Assembly (NCBI RefSeq): GCF_010727475.1
Contig: NZ_AP022567.1
Coordinates: 992,001 to 1,056,000 of the forward strand
Length of the DNA stretch: 64,000 nucleotides
Source of the DNA: Mycolicibacterium mageritense
GTDB lineage: Bacteria; Actinomycetota; Actinomycetes; Mycobacteriales; Mycobacteriaceae
Direction: 5' to 3'
A program made the translations under genes and the position numbers. The notes below the pieces were generated by a model. The model was not told the DNA's origin. It was given only the letters and a program-made list of their open reading frames with translations, and ran no database searches. Numbering within the stretch: the first letter of the stretch is position 1; every line of letters starts with the position of its first letter. Of this stretch, positions 17,553-25,640 are shown piece by piece.

Positions 17553-18455
17553 CTAGGCGGACTCCACCGTTATGCGCGCATTCCGAGCGGTCTTGACCAG
17601 GGCACGCGCCAACACCGAGCCGGGTTCTGCCGCACTGGTGACGAGCGCGACCGTCGCCGTCACCGCTGGGTCGTCCAACGGCACCACCCGCACCCCGGCC
17701 GGTGGGCGCAGCGTGCGCAGCCAGGTCTGGGGCACGATGCTGGCCCATCGACCGGTGCTGACGTGGGCCAGCAACGAGACGACGGAATCGGCCTCGAGCC
17801 GCGGCGTCGGGGTGAGGCCGTGGCCGGCCAGGGCGGCGTCGAGAAGTTGGCGGCCCCGCATGCCCGTGTTCAGCAGGCACAGCGGCAGGTCCAGCGCGTC
17901 GGCCCAGGTGAGCGGATCTGGTTGGCTCGTGAGCAATTCCGCGCTCGCGAGCAGAACCTGACGTTCCTGATACAGCGGCGTAACGAGCAGATCGGCGGTG
18001 TTCTGACCGTCGGGATAGATGATGCCGGCGTCGAGTTCGAAGCGGCGGATGCGTTCGACGATGCCGGCCGAGCGCAGACTGCTCTCCAATTGCACACGGA
18101 CCAAAGGATGTTCGTTGCAGAACGGGTCGGTGAGCAATGCCACCGTGCTGGACGCCGCGGGGATCACCCCGAGGCGCAGCTCACCGGTCAGACCGGTCTG
18201 CAGCGCGGTGACCTCGTGGATGAGGGCGTCATGGTCGGCCAGGATGCGCCGGGCCCACAGCACGAGCCGCTCGCCTTCCGGGGTCAGGCCGTCGAAACTC
18301 TTCCCCCGCCGCACCAACGGCACTTTCAGTTCGTTCTCCAACTTGCGGATGGCCTCCGACAGCGCGGGCTGCGACACGTAACAGGCCGCGGCAGCACGGG
18401 CAAAGTGCTTCTCGCGTGCGAGGGCCACGAAGTATTCGAGCTGGCGAAAGAGCAT
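17553..18455 (-). CDS. LysR-family transcriptional regulator
   Basis: 300 residues from MLFRQLEYFVALAREKHFARAA, the standard LysR N-terminus with a winged HTH in residues 1-60 (YVSQPALSEAIRKLE) and a periplasmic-binding-protein-like effector domain behind it. The start at 18455 gives the usual family length; a longer frame to 18524 would run across the operator. It is divergent from the FdhF-type oxidoreductase, with a LysR box between them, so it most likely controls that operon and itself. The effector is unknown. Confidence 0.9.
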   Translation of the reverse strand: MLFRQLEYFVALAREKHFARAAAACYVSQPALSEAIRKLENELKVPLVRRGKSFDGLTPEGERLVLWARRILADHDALIHEVTALQTGLTGELRLGVIPAASSTVALLTDPFCNEHPLVRVQLESSLRSAGIVERIRRFELDAGIIYPDGQNTADLLVTPLYQERQVLLASAELLTSQPDPLTWADALDLPLCLLNTGMRGRQLLDAALAGHGLTPTPRLEADSVVSLLAHVSTGRWASIVPQTWLRTLRPPAGVRVVPLDDPAVTATVALVTSAAEPGSVLARALVKTARNARITVESA

Positions 18456-18474
18456 GAACCATTCGACCACGCGC

Positions 18475-18491
18475 GATAGGCGTCGCCTATC
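18475..18491. promoter_or_regulatory. LysR-type operator (T-N11-A palindrome)
   Basis: GATAGGCGTCGCCTATC is a perfect palindrome of two 8-bp arms around one base. T18477 and A18489 fit the T-N11-A core of LysR sites. It lies 20 bp before the LysR gene and 57 bp before the molybdoenzyme gene, as expected for an autoregulated divergent promoter. Confidence 0.75.
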
Positions 18492-18547
18492 AGGCTTTCG
18501 GAAATTCCCCTTGGACTGCGTCATCGCGGGACGCGCAAACTTGGTCC

Positions 18548-20833
18548 ATGACCGACCGGAGCACCGAACAGCACACCGAATACGAACCGGAATTTCATCC
18601 CTATCACCACCCGGCCGCCGGTTGGGGCGCAGCCAAGAGCGTCACCAAATTCCTGATCCGGGAACGCGAACCCATCGACGGGCCGCGCGCGATCATGAAG
18701 ATGAACCACGAGGACGGTGGCTTCGACTGCCCGGGTTGCGCGTGGCCCGACGACATGAAGGGTCTCAAACTCGACATCTGCGAGAACGGCATCAAACACG
18801 TCACGTGGGAGATGACACACAAGCGCGTCGGCCCCGATTTCTTTGCCCAGCACACGGTTTCAGAGCTGGCCACCTGGAGCGACTTCGCGCTCGAGGACCA
18901 GGGCCGGCTCACCGAGCCGATGGTCTACAACGCCGAGACCGACCACTACGAGCCGATCAGCTGGGCCGACGCCTTCGCCCTGGCCGGCCGGGCCCTCGCC
19001 GAACTCGATGATCCGAACCAGGCCTCGTTCTACACATCGGGGCGCCTTGGCAACGAGGCCACGTTCCTCTACCAGCTGATGGCGCGCGAGCTGGGCACCA
19101 ACAATCTGCCGGACTGCTCGAACATGTGTCACGAGGCCAGCGGCCGAGCTCTGCAGGCAGCGCTGGGAACCGGCAAGGGCACCGTCGATCTCGAAGACTG
19201 GGAAACCGCCGACGCGTTGTTCATCATCGGTGTCAACGCCGCGTCCAACGCGCCGCGCATGCTCACCGCGCTGTCCGAGGCCTATCGCCGGGGAGCGCAG
19301 ATCGTGCACATCAACCCGCTGGTGGAAGCCGGAGCGACGCGCACCATCATTCCGCACGACTTCCTGCGGATGGCCACGTTCCACTCGACCAAGACCAGCA
19401 CGCTCAACCTGCAACCGCGGATCGGCGGGGACATGGCGCTGCTACGCGGGATGGCGAAAGCGATTCTGGAGCAGGCGGAAACCGACCCCAAGGCACTCGA
19501 TGCGGAGTTCATCGACCGCTACACCGTCGGGTTCGAGAACTACCGCGCGGTGTGCGACGCGACCTCGTGGGACGAGATCGAATACAAGTCCGGGGTGAGC
19601 GAGAAAGACATCCGCAAGGCCGCCAAGATCTACCGCGATTCGGACCGCAGCATCATCAGCTGGTGCCTGGGCGTGACACAGCACGAGCACGGTGTCGACA
19701 GCGTGCGCGAGATCGTCAATCTTCTTCTGCTGCGCGGTAACCTGGGCCGCGAGGGGGCCGGGCCGTCGCCCGTGCGCGGCCACAGCAATGTGCAGGGCAA
19801 CCGCACGTGCGGCATCGACCACCGGCCGACCGCGGCGTTCCTCGACCGGCTCGCCGAGGTGTGCGGCATCGACCCGCCGCGTGAGCACGGGCTCGACACC
19901 GTCAACACCATCGAGGCCATGCACCGCGGCGAGGTCAAGGTGTTCGTCGGTATGGGCGGCAATTTTGCCGCCGCCGCACCCGACACCGCGTACACGTACG
20001 CCGGTCTGCAGAAGGTCGACCTCACCGTGCAGGTCAGCACCAAACTGAACCGCAGCCACGTGATCCACGGCCGTCGCGCCCTGATCCTGCCGTGCTTGGG
20101 CCGCACCGAGAAGGACCACCAGAAGGCCGGGATCCAGTCGACGTCGGTCGAGGATTCCATGAGCATGGTGCACCTGTCGGTCGGCATGAAGAAGCCTGCC
20201 TCACCGCATCTGATGTCCGAGCCGGCGATCATCGCCGGGATCGCGCAGGCCGCGCTGCCCGCCAGCCCCACCCCGTGGCGCTGGTACGTCGAGGATTACG
20301 ACCGGATCCGCGACACGATGGCCAAGGTGCTCAACGGCTTCGAGGACTTCAACCGCAGGGTCCGGCTGCCGCTGGGCTTCCGCATCAAACAGCCTGCGCG
20401 GGAACTGATCTTCCTCACCGAGTCCGGGAAAGCCGAGTTCTCGGCGGCCACTCTGCCCGACGACAGCGTCGCCGAAGACACCCTGATCCTGGCGACGCTG
20501 CGCTCACACGACCAGTGGAACACCACGATCTACTCCGACAACGATCGCTACCGCGGGATCAAGAACCTGCGCACACTGGTGTTCATGAATGCTCAAGACA
20601 TGGCCGACCGGGGAATCGAGGAGTTCGACGACGTGGACATCGTCGCGACCGCTCGGGACGGCAGCGTCCGCTCATTGCACCGGTACAAGGCGATTCCGTA
20701 CGGCATCCCCCGCGGCTGCGCGGCCGGCTATATGCCGGAGATGAACGTGCTGTGCGCCATCGGCGATTACAGCACCCAGAGCGACCAGCCCATCATGAAG
20801 AACGTCCACGTCACCGTGACCCGCTCAGCCTGA
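18548..20833 (+). CDS. FdhF/YdeP-family molybdopterin oxidoreductase
   Basis: 761 residues, DMSO-reductase superfamily, formate-dehydrogenase-like YdeP/FdhF type. The N-terminus has only CPGC (Cys61, Cys64) rather than the four-Cys cluster motif of canonical FdhF. The Mo-region reads SNMCHEASG (Cys194), so a cysteine rather than selenocysteine could be the metal ligand. Several bis-MGD contacts are visible (GVNAASNAPR, GPSPVRGHSNVQGNRT). No signal peptide is seen, so it is cytoplasmic. The reaction is not proven for this family; formate or another small substrate is possible. It is co-transcribed with the DUF1345 gene (ATGA overlap). Confidence 0.88.
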   Translation: MTDRSTEQHTEYEPEFHPYHHPAAGWGAAKSVTKFLIREREPIDGPRAIMKMNHEDGGFDCPGCAWPDDMKGLKLDICENGIKHVTWEMTHKRVGPDFFAQHTVSELATWSDFALEDQGRLTEPMVYNAETDHYEPISWADAFALAGRALAELDDPNQASFYTSGRLGNEATFLYQLMARELGTNNLPDCSNMCHEASGRALQAALGTGKGTVDLEDWETADALFIIGVNAASNAPRMLTALSEAYRRGAQIVHINPLVEAGATRTIIPHDFLRMATFHSTKTSTLNLQPRIGGDMALLRGMAKAILEQAETDPKALDAEFIDRYTVGFENYRAVCDATSWDEIEYKSGVSEKDIRKAAKIYRDSDRSIISWCLGVTQHEHGVDSVREIVNLLLLRGNLGREGAGPSPVRGHSNVQGNRTCGIDHRPTAAFLDRLAEVCGIDPPREHGLDTVNTIEAMHRGEVKVFVGMGGNFAAAAPDTAYTYAGLQKVDLTVQVSTKLNRSHVIHGRRALILPCLGRTEKDHQKAGIQSTSVEDSMSMVHLSVGMKKPASPHLMSEPAIIAGIAQAALPASPTPWRWYVEDYDRIRDTMAKVLNGFEDFNRRVRLPLGFRIKQPARELIFLTESGKAEFSAATLPDDSVAEDTLILATLRSHDQWNTTIYSDNDRYRGIKNLRTLVFMNAQDMADRGIEEFDDVDIVATARDGSVRSLHRYKAIPYGIPRGCAAGYMPEMNVLCAIGDYSTQSDQPIMKNVHVTVTRSA

Positions 20834-21468
20834 TGCGCGCGCCCTGGTTGCTCTCGGCCGTCACCCGGCTCGCCGGTTCAGTGGTCATCGGCACAGTCGT
20901 CGGAACCGTCACCGGCACCCTCACCGACACGTCGCTCGGCATCCTGGTCGGCATCGCCTGCACCGGACTGGTGCACGTCGCGGGCGGGTGGGTTCTGCTG
21001 TGGCCCATGGACGCCGAGGCCACCCACCGCCATGCCCACCAGGAAGCATTCAACCCGGTGGTCGAGGAGCTCGTGATCGTGGCGGCCGCGGTGGCCGCAC
21101 TGGTCAGCATCGTGGTGCTGCTCATCCGCGGTGGCTCGCACAGCGATCCGACCGCCGCGACCGCCGCGTTGGCCGGCGTGTTCATGGCCTGGGCGGGCAT
21201 GCACCTGATGTACGCCGCGCGCTACGCGTACCTCTACTACACGCCGAAAGCCGGTGGTATCGACTTCAATTCCGACGATCCGCCGGCGTTCCGGGACTTC
21301 TTCTACTTCAGCTACAACCTGGGCATGACATATCAGGTGTCCGACACCAGCGTCTCGGATCCGCTGATTCGCGCCGTCGCGTTGCGGCACTGCCTACTGT
21401 CGTATGTGTTCGGCACCGTGATCCTGGCCACCACCATCAACCTCGTCGCCGGGATCGTCACCAGCTGA
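20833..21468 (+). CDS. DUF1345 integral membrane protein
   Basis: 211 residues with about five hydrophobic segments and the DUF1345 features: AWAGMHLMYAARYAYLYY, then FRDFFYFSYNLGMTYQVSDT and a late LRHCLLSYVFGTVILA. The start overlaps the stop of the molybdoenzyme gene (ATGA), implying coupled translation. Membrane partners of unknown role are common beside such genes. No known activity. Confidence 0.85.
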   Translation: MRAPWLLSAVTRLAGSVVIGTVVGTVTGTLTDTSLGILVGIACTGLVHVAGGWVLLWPMDAEATHRHAHQEAFNPVVEELVIVAAAVAALVSIVVLLIRGGSHSDPTAATAALAGVFMAWAGMHLMYAARYAYLYYTPKAGGIDFNSDDPPAFRDFFYFSYNLGMTYQVSDTSVSDPLIRAVALRHCLLSYVFGTVILATTINLVAGIVTS

Positions 21469-21488
21469 CATAGGGAGGAATTCACCTG

Positions 21489-21914
21489 ATGGACAACGAG
21501 ATCAACGTGACGGTCGCGTCGTGCGTGGTGCGGGTGACCGACCTGGACCGGTCCGTGGAATTCTATCGCGACGTATTCTCGTGCCACGTCGGCATCCAGT
21601 CCGAGGACATGGCACTGCTGTTGACCACCAAAGGATTCCAGATCTACCTGCACGTCAAGGAGCCGTTCCTGGCCCGCGGCATCGGTGTGCTCGGCGTCCA
21701 GCACCTGGTGTGGTCGACCGACAGCAAATCCGATCTCGAACAGATCACCCGGCGTCTGCAGGACTACGATCCGGCGGCCTACCTCCACACCGACGACGCG
21801 ACGGGGCTGACCTTCCTCGACGCGTGTGGCCCGGACGCCGAGCGCATCATCATCACCTATCCCAGCCCACACGAGTTGCCGCGCACCGCAATCGCCGACC
21901 GGCTCCGCAGCTGA
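21489..21914 (+). CDS. VOC (glyoxalase/dioxygenase-like) protein
   Basis: 141 residues, one vicinal-oxygen-chelate unit pair (VASCVVRVTDLDRSVEFYRDVFSC at the start, LGVQHLVWSTDS in the middle, GLTFLDACGPDAE near the end). GGGAGG eight bases before the ATG is a strong ribosome site. It is probably the last gene of the molybdoenzyme operon (20-bp gap). The stop lies one base from the remnant stop of the convergent encapsulin gene. Substrate unknown. Confidence 0.82.
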   Translation: MDNEINVTVASCVVRVTDLDRSVEFYRDVFSCHVGIQSEDMALLLTTKGFQIYLHVKEPFLARGIGVLGVQHLVWSTDSKSDLEQITRRLQDYDPAAYLHTDDATGLTFLDACGPDAERIIITYPSPHELPRTAIADRLRS

Positions 21915-21915
21915 C

Positions 21916-22391
21916 CTAGGGCGTCAGCGCCACCGACGCCTCGGCCGTGTAGCACTGAAACGTCACGGTCTCCTGCAAGTACAGCTGGATGACGTCGGCG
22001 TCGTGGGACAGGTATCCGATCGCGACGTCGGTACCCAACTGAAGGTCGAAATCTCCGCCAGCTGCTTGGCCGCCGCCTTCACCGGATCCCAGTTTGAGTC
22101 CTGCGCTCCCCGTTCCACGTCGTCGACGTCCCCACGTGTCACGGTGAACGGAACCCTCAGCCGCACCAGCGGTTTACTGACCCGCAGCTGCGCCACCACG
22201 CCGTCGGCAGGAGCTGCCACCTCCGTCAGATGGCCGGTGCCGATCGTGGCGGTGGTCGGCCCGCCGGGCCCGGTGACATCTACGACGCGGCGTCCCGCGA
22301 TGTGGCGCTTGAAGGTCCGCGCGGCCTCCTGTTCGATCTGGGCCCAGGCGGCTTCGGTGACCGGAGCCAGCTCGCGATACAGGTTGTTCAT
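21916..22391 (-). pseudogene. cfp29: Encapsulin (Cfp29) gene with an internal deletion
   Basis: Codons 1-112 encode an intact encapsulin N-terminus (MNNLYRELAPVTEAAW, TFKRHIAGRRVVDV, KPLVRLRVPFT, DDVERGAQDS). At about 22056-22059 it joins directly, out of frame, to the encapsulin C-terminus (GDFDLQLGTDVAIGYLSHD to SVALTP, stop at 21916). About 107 residues (E-loop and most of the A-domain) are missing compared with the 265-residue M. tuberculosis protein. The four bases CGCC at the joint could come from either side, suggesting a microhomology deletion. As read, translation leaves frame and stops at 21963 after 142 residues, so no HK97-fold shell could form. Confidence 0.85.
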
Positions 22392-23386
22392 TGCGGCGTT
22401 CCTTTCAGGCTGCCGATGGTGAGCCCGGCGGCCGGTGCGCCGTGCCCCGGCAGCGGAGGCGGATCGTCGAGGAAATCGACTGTGGGCGAAAAGAACAGGC
22501 CGCCGGTGACAGCGGTGGAGAAGTCCAGGATGCGGTCGGTGTTGCCCGGTGGATCGCCGAGAAACATGTTGCGCAGCATCCGTTCGGTGACGGTCGGGGT
22601 GCGGGCATACGCGATGTAGTACGTGCCTGCCTCGGCACGGCCCACCTCACCGAACGGCATGTTGTGCCGCACGATCTTGAGCTCGGTACCATCCGCGTCG
22701 GTGATGACGTTCAGCGCGAGGTGGGAGTTGGGCGGCTTGTCAACGTCGGGGAATTCGATGTCATCGAGCTTGGTACGCCCGAACGCCCGCTCCTGCTCGG
22801 TCACCGACAGCGCATCCCAGCCCGCCATGTCGTGCAGGTACTTCTGCACGTGCACGTAGCTGCCGCCCCGGAAATCCGGATCCTCGTCGCCGATCGCGGT
22901 CGAACTGACTGCCAGTGCGCCACCGGGGTTCTCGGTCCCGTCGACGAATCCGAGCAGATCGCGGTTGTCGAAGAAGCGGAACCCGTGCACCTCGTCGACC
23001 ACGGTGATCGCACCGGCCATCGCCTTGTGCACGTGGTCGGCCAGCGCGAAACAGACGTCCATGGTTTCGGCCCGGATGTGGAACAAGAGGTCACCCGGCG
23101 TGGCCGGGGCGCGATGCCGGGGACCGTCGAGTGCGACGAACGGGTGCAGCTCGGCCGGACGCGGCCCGCTGAACAGTCGATCCCAGGCAGCCGAGCCGAT
23201 CGAGGTGACCAGCGACAGCTGCTTGGCCGGGTCGCGGAACCCGACAGACCGGACCAGGCCGGACAAATCGCCGAGCGCGTCGTGCACGGCCCCTTCCCCG
23301 CCGGCATCGACGGTCGCCACCAGAAAGATCGCCGCGCGCGTCAGCGGCGCGAGCACGGGCTGCGGCACAGGTTTCGCCGTTGCCAT
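22388..23386 (-). CDS. dyp: Dye-decolourising peroxidase (encapsulin cargo)
   Basis: 332 residues, DyP-type haem peroxidase with GFVDGTENP (Gly146-Pro154; Asp149 is the catalytic acid) and the distal/proximal region SHLALNV and RHNMPFG. The C-terminus ends LTIGSLKGTPQ (322-332), the encapsulin targeting peptide that docks cargo inside the shell. It lies upstream of the encapsulin gene with an ATGA overlap, the same arrangement as M. tuberculosis Rv0799c-Rv0798c. The enzyme itself appears intact although its shell gene is broken. Confidence 0.93.
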   Translation of the reverse strand: MATAKPVPQPVLAPLTRAAIFLVATVDAGGEGAVHDALGDLSGLVRSVGFRDPAKQLSLVTSIGSAAWDRLFSGPRPAELHPFVALDGPRHRAPATPGDLLFHIRAETMDVCFALADHVHKAMAGAITVVDEVHGFRFFDNRDLLGFVDGTENPGGALAVSSTAIGDEDPDFRGGSYVHVQKYLHDMAGWDALSVTEQERAFGRTKLDDIEFPDVDKPPNSHLALNVITDADGTELKIVRHNMPFGEVGRAEAGTYYIAYARTPTVTERMLRNMFLGDPPGNTDRILDFSTAVTGGLFFSPTVDFLDDPPPLPGHGAPAAGLTIGSLKGTPQ

Positions 23387-23416
23387 TTGCCTCCTTGTTC
23401 GTCGAGCCGTAGCGGG

Positions 23417-23944
23417 CTATGACACGAGTGCTGCTTGCACGTCGTAACCGGCCGAGGACAGCACTTTCGCGAGACTCTCGTAGCTTCCCCAGTCGACAAC
23501 CTTCGATGCCTTCTTGTGGGCCCTCGTGAATGCGGTGTCGAGGTGGCCGGCGTGGTGGTCGTCGACGATCGCCATGATGGCCGCCGATCCGCAGCTCAGA
23601 AACCTCTCGAGATCCTCACGCAGCTTCTTCTCGTCATGCTGCTGCACGAGCTCGTGGAGTCCGCCGCCGACCGCCGCGCCGAGAGTTGTCATCAGCAACA
23701 GCGCGGGAGAGAACAACCCCACAGCGAGTCCCCCGGCCGCGCCCAGGCCCAGATCGCGGCGCGCCCGCCGCGAATCATGTTCCTTCACTTCGACGTCCCC
23801 GTAGCCGTTACGGGTGGCCAGCACCGTCGCCCGGACGTTGACGTCCTTCAGCGTTTCGAGGGCCTCGAGGTCAGCGGTCGCGGCGACGGCGTTGACATCG
23901 TCCGGATAACTCGCGACGTACAGCAGGAGGCTATGGCTGGACAC
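23417..23944 (-). CDS. DUF1269-like membrane-associated protein
   Basis: 175 residues. The N-terminal part is a ferredoxin-like regulatory segment (LLLYVASYPDDVNAVAATADLEAL), followed by a glycine-rich hydrophobic hairpin (DLGLGAAGGLAVGLFSPALLLMTTLGAAVGGGLHEL) and a soluble C-terminus. This plan matches DUF1269 proteins of unknown function. The only plausible start is GTG at 23944. It is a single gene, 30 bp upstream of dyp on the same strand. Confidence 0.7.
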   Translation of the reverse strand: MSSHSLLLYVASYPDDVNAVAATADLEALETLKDVNVRATVLATRNGYGDVEVKEHDSRRARRDLGLGAAGGLAVGLFSPALLLMTTLGAAVGGGLHELVQQHDEKKLREDLERFLSCGSAAIMAIVDDHHAGHLDTAFTRAHKKASKVVDWGSYESLAKVLSSAGYDVQAALVS

Positions 23945-24073
23945 CTCGCGACAGTAGTTTTGCGGTACCGCCCTGTCGAGGCACGAGCGCGATGTTTGGC
24001 CGCCGCAACATTGCGGATTGTGTGGGGCGCCAACTCTTCTTCCCGACCTGCCGTGCCGACGTACGCTCGGAAG

Positions 24074-24178
24074 ATGAGCAACAAGAACGAACGCGAGGAA
24101 GCGATCGAGAAGCTGCAGGAGCGCCGCGAGGAAGAGCGCGAGCGTCTGGAGAAGGAAGAAGAGCGTCGACTCCGCTAG
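24074..24178 (+). CDS. Possible 34-residue highly charged helical protein
   Basis: MSNKNEREEAIEKL followed by alternating Glu/Arg runs to RRLR: one long charged single helix. GGAAG directly precedes the ATG, closer than ideal. Composition is unlike a random frame, but no homologue is recognised. It lies between two divergent-to-convergent genes without another obvious product on this strand. Confidence 0.35.
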   Translation: MSNKNEREEAIEKLQERREEERERLEKEEERRLR

Positions 24179-24189
24179 GTGTTCTACGC

Positions 24190-24567
24190 CTACGTGATTC
24201 GCGGATCGTCAGGCTTGACTTTGCACTGCACCATCGCATCGGCCCGGTCTGGGTCGCTGGTCAGCCGCTCATGACCGAGTAGAACCGCCGCGGGCCGCAC
24301 GACCGTGCCGGCACCGCAGCCGATCCACTGCACCGTCACGCCCTGCGGGTCAGCGGTCGGCTGGGTGATGGCACCTTCGGTCGCCACGTCCACGGGGGCC
24401 ACGTGGTAGGTACGGATGTTCTCGGATACCCCGTCGACACTCGTCACGTCATAGGCGAATATCGCCACCCGTTCACCTTCGGCAGGATGCCCGGCCGGCC
24501 ACGGATCATCGGCCATCCCACCGGATGGATTTCCGATTGTCTTCGCGGTGATGGTCGCGTCGCCCAT
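24190..24567 (-). CDS. Hypothetical protein (125 residues)
   Basis: Soluble protein with no signal peptide, containing an AIFAYDVTSVDGVSENIRTYHVAPVD segment and a late QWIGCGAGTVVRP. I do not recognise the family. The start has a good GGGGAGAG ribosome site and the codon use is typical, so I take it as real. A 13-bp palindrome lies 65 bp upstream. It is co-directional with sodN. Confidence 0.6.
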   Translation of the reverse strand: MGDATITAKTIGNPSGGMADDPWPAGHPAEGERVAIFAYDVTSVDGVSENIRTYHVAPVDVATEGAITQPTADPQGVTVQWIGCGAGTVVRPAAVLLGHERLTSDPDRADAMVQCKVKPDDPRIT

Positions 24568-24631
24568 GCTCTCCCCGATTCGGTCGCCTGCTGCAGGCTA
24601 TGGCTGGGCGCCAGGCCGAGTCGCGTGATGT

Positions 24632-24644
24632 GACAAAGTTTGTC
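24632..24644. promoter_or_regulatory. GACAAA-G-TTTGTC palindrome
   Basis: A perfect 13-bp palindrome in the spacer between the sodN stop and the start of the 125-residue hypothetical gene. Size and position suit a repressor site for that gene; the cognate regulator is unknown. Confidence 0.35.
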
Positions 24645-24678
24645 CCGCGCGTCAAAACCCGTTGTGCGTGAGAACAGC

Positions 24679-25083
24679 TCAGGACTTCTTGGTCTCCCAG
24701 AAGATCTTCGCGATCTCGTCGATCTTGTCGAGGAGTTGCTGCGCCACTTCCGGATCCGCCGAGCCCTTGGTTCCGGATGCGCCGGCCAGCTTGGTCGCCT
24801 CGTTCACGAGCTGATGCAGCTGCGGGTACTTCTCGAAATGGGGTGGCTTGAAATAGTCGGTCCAGAGCACCCAGAGGTGGTGCTTGACCAGTTCCGAACG
24901 CTGCTCCTTGATGATGAGCGCGCGCGTGCGGAACTCTGGATCCTCGTTCGCCTGGTACTTCTCCGCGATGGCTTTGACCGACTCGGCCTCAATCCGCGCC
25001 TGGGCCGGGTCATACACACCGCAGGGCAGATCGCAGTGTGCGCGGGCAACCAGACGCGGCGCGAGGAATCGTGGCAGTGGCAT
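24679..25083 (-). CDS. sodN: Nickel-containing superoxide dismutase precursor
   Basis: 134 residues. The nickel hook HCDLPCGVY starts at His16, so Cys17, Cys21 and Tyr24 are Cys2, Cys6 and Tyr9 of the mature enzyme. The first 15 residues are a propeptide that must be cut off to expose the His1 amino group. GGGAGG precedes the ATG. The enzyme dismutates superoxide in the cytoplasm as a hexamer. The maturation protease gene sodX is divergent just upstream. Ni-SOD is best known from Streptomyces and marine bacteria. Confidence 0.95.
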   Translation of the reverse strand: MPLPRFLAPRLVARAHCDLPCGVYDPAQARIEAESVKAIAEKYQANEDPEFRTRALIIKEQRSELVKHHLWVLWTDYFKPPHFEKYPQLHQLVNEATKLAGASGTKGSADPEVAQQLLDKIDEIAKIFWETKKS

Positions 25084-25114
25084 TTCGATCCTCCCTGAAA
25101 GGGTACGGAAAATG

Positions 25115-25139
25115 CTGCGCGGGTGGATGATCCGCGCAG
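25115..25139. promoter_or_regulatory. Inverted repeat in the sodN leader
   Basis: CTGCGCGG-N9-CCGCGCAG, 8-bp perfect arms, 32 bp before the sodN start in the sodN-sodX spacer. It could be an operator or an mRNA hairpin. It does not match the TGC-N-GCA type of Nur site known from Streptomyces well enough to claim nickel control. Confidence 0.4.
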
Positions 25140-25267
25140 AACCTGGGAGGACACGGTGGTCGTGTCGATCTCCCTTGTGGGGACATTACCCCCGGGAGCG
25201 CCGTCAGAAACGCCAAAGAGGCGATCTTTGTGGCGAGGTGGCGCACGGGCGGGCGTACGGTTCGGCT

Positions 25268-25624
25268 GTGATCAGCGCGAGGCACGGCATGGCCTTCGCC
25301 GCACTGGCCGTCGCAGGCATTCTCGTGGGTCGCGTGGTGCTGCGCGCCTACACCGTCGGCGTCTCGGGTCCGTCGATGGCGCCGACCCTCAACGACGGCG
25401 ACGCGCTCGTGGTCTATCCGGTGCGCCGCGTGCGGCCCGGTGACGTGGTGATCGCGCGGTTCCGTAGCCGCCCCGATCTGCTCGTGGTCAAGCGTGCCGT
25501 CCGGCCCTACCGCGACGGTTGGTGGATCGAAGGCGACAATCCCCTTGTGACGGACGATTCCCGGAAGTACGGCGAGGCCGAGGTGCACGCCCGGGTCGTG
25601 TTCCGGTACTGGCGGGCAGGTTGA
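25268..25624 (+). CDS. sodX: Ni-SOD maturation protease (signal-peptidase-like SodX)
   Basis: 118 residues, S26 signal-peptidase fold. Catalytic Ser36 lies in SGPSMAPTL and Lys75 in LLVVKRAVR, after one N-terminal hydrophobic segment (AFAALAVAGILVGRVVL). It is expected to cleave the SodN propeptide ahead of His. The GTG start at 25268 is in frame with a longer open stretch that overlaps sodN and is not credible. It diverges from sodN and is followed 16 bp later by a pucR-type gene. Confidence 0.9.
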   Translation: MISARHGMAFAALAVAGILVGRVVLRAYTVGVSGPSMAPTLNDGDALVVYPVRRVRPGDVVIARFRSRPDLLVVKRAVRPYRDGWWIEGDNPLVTDDSRKYGEAEVHARVVFRYWRAG

Positions 25625-25640
25625 CGACGTTGGAGGACCA

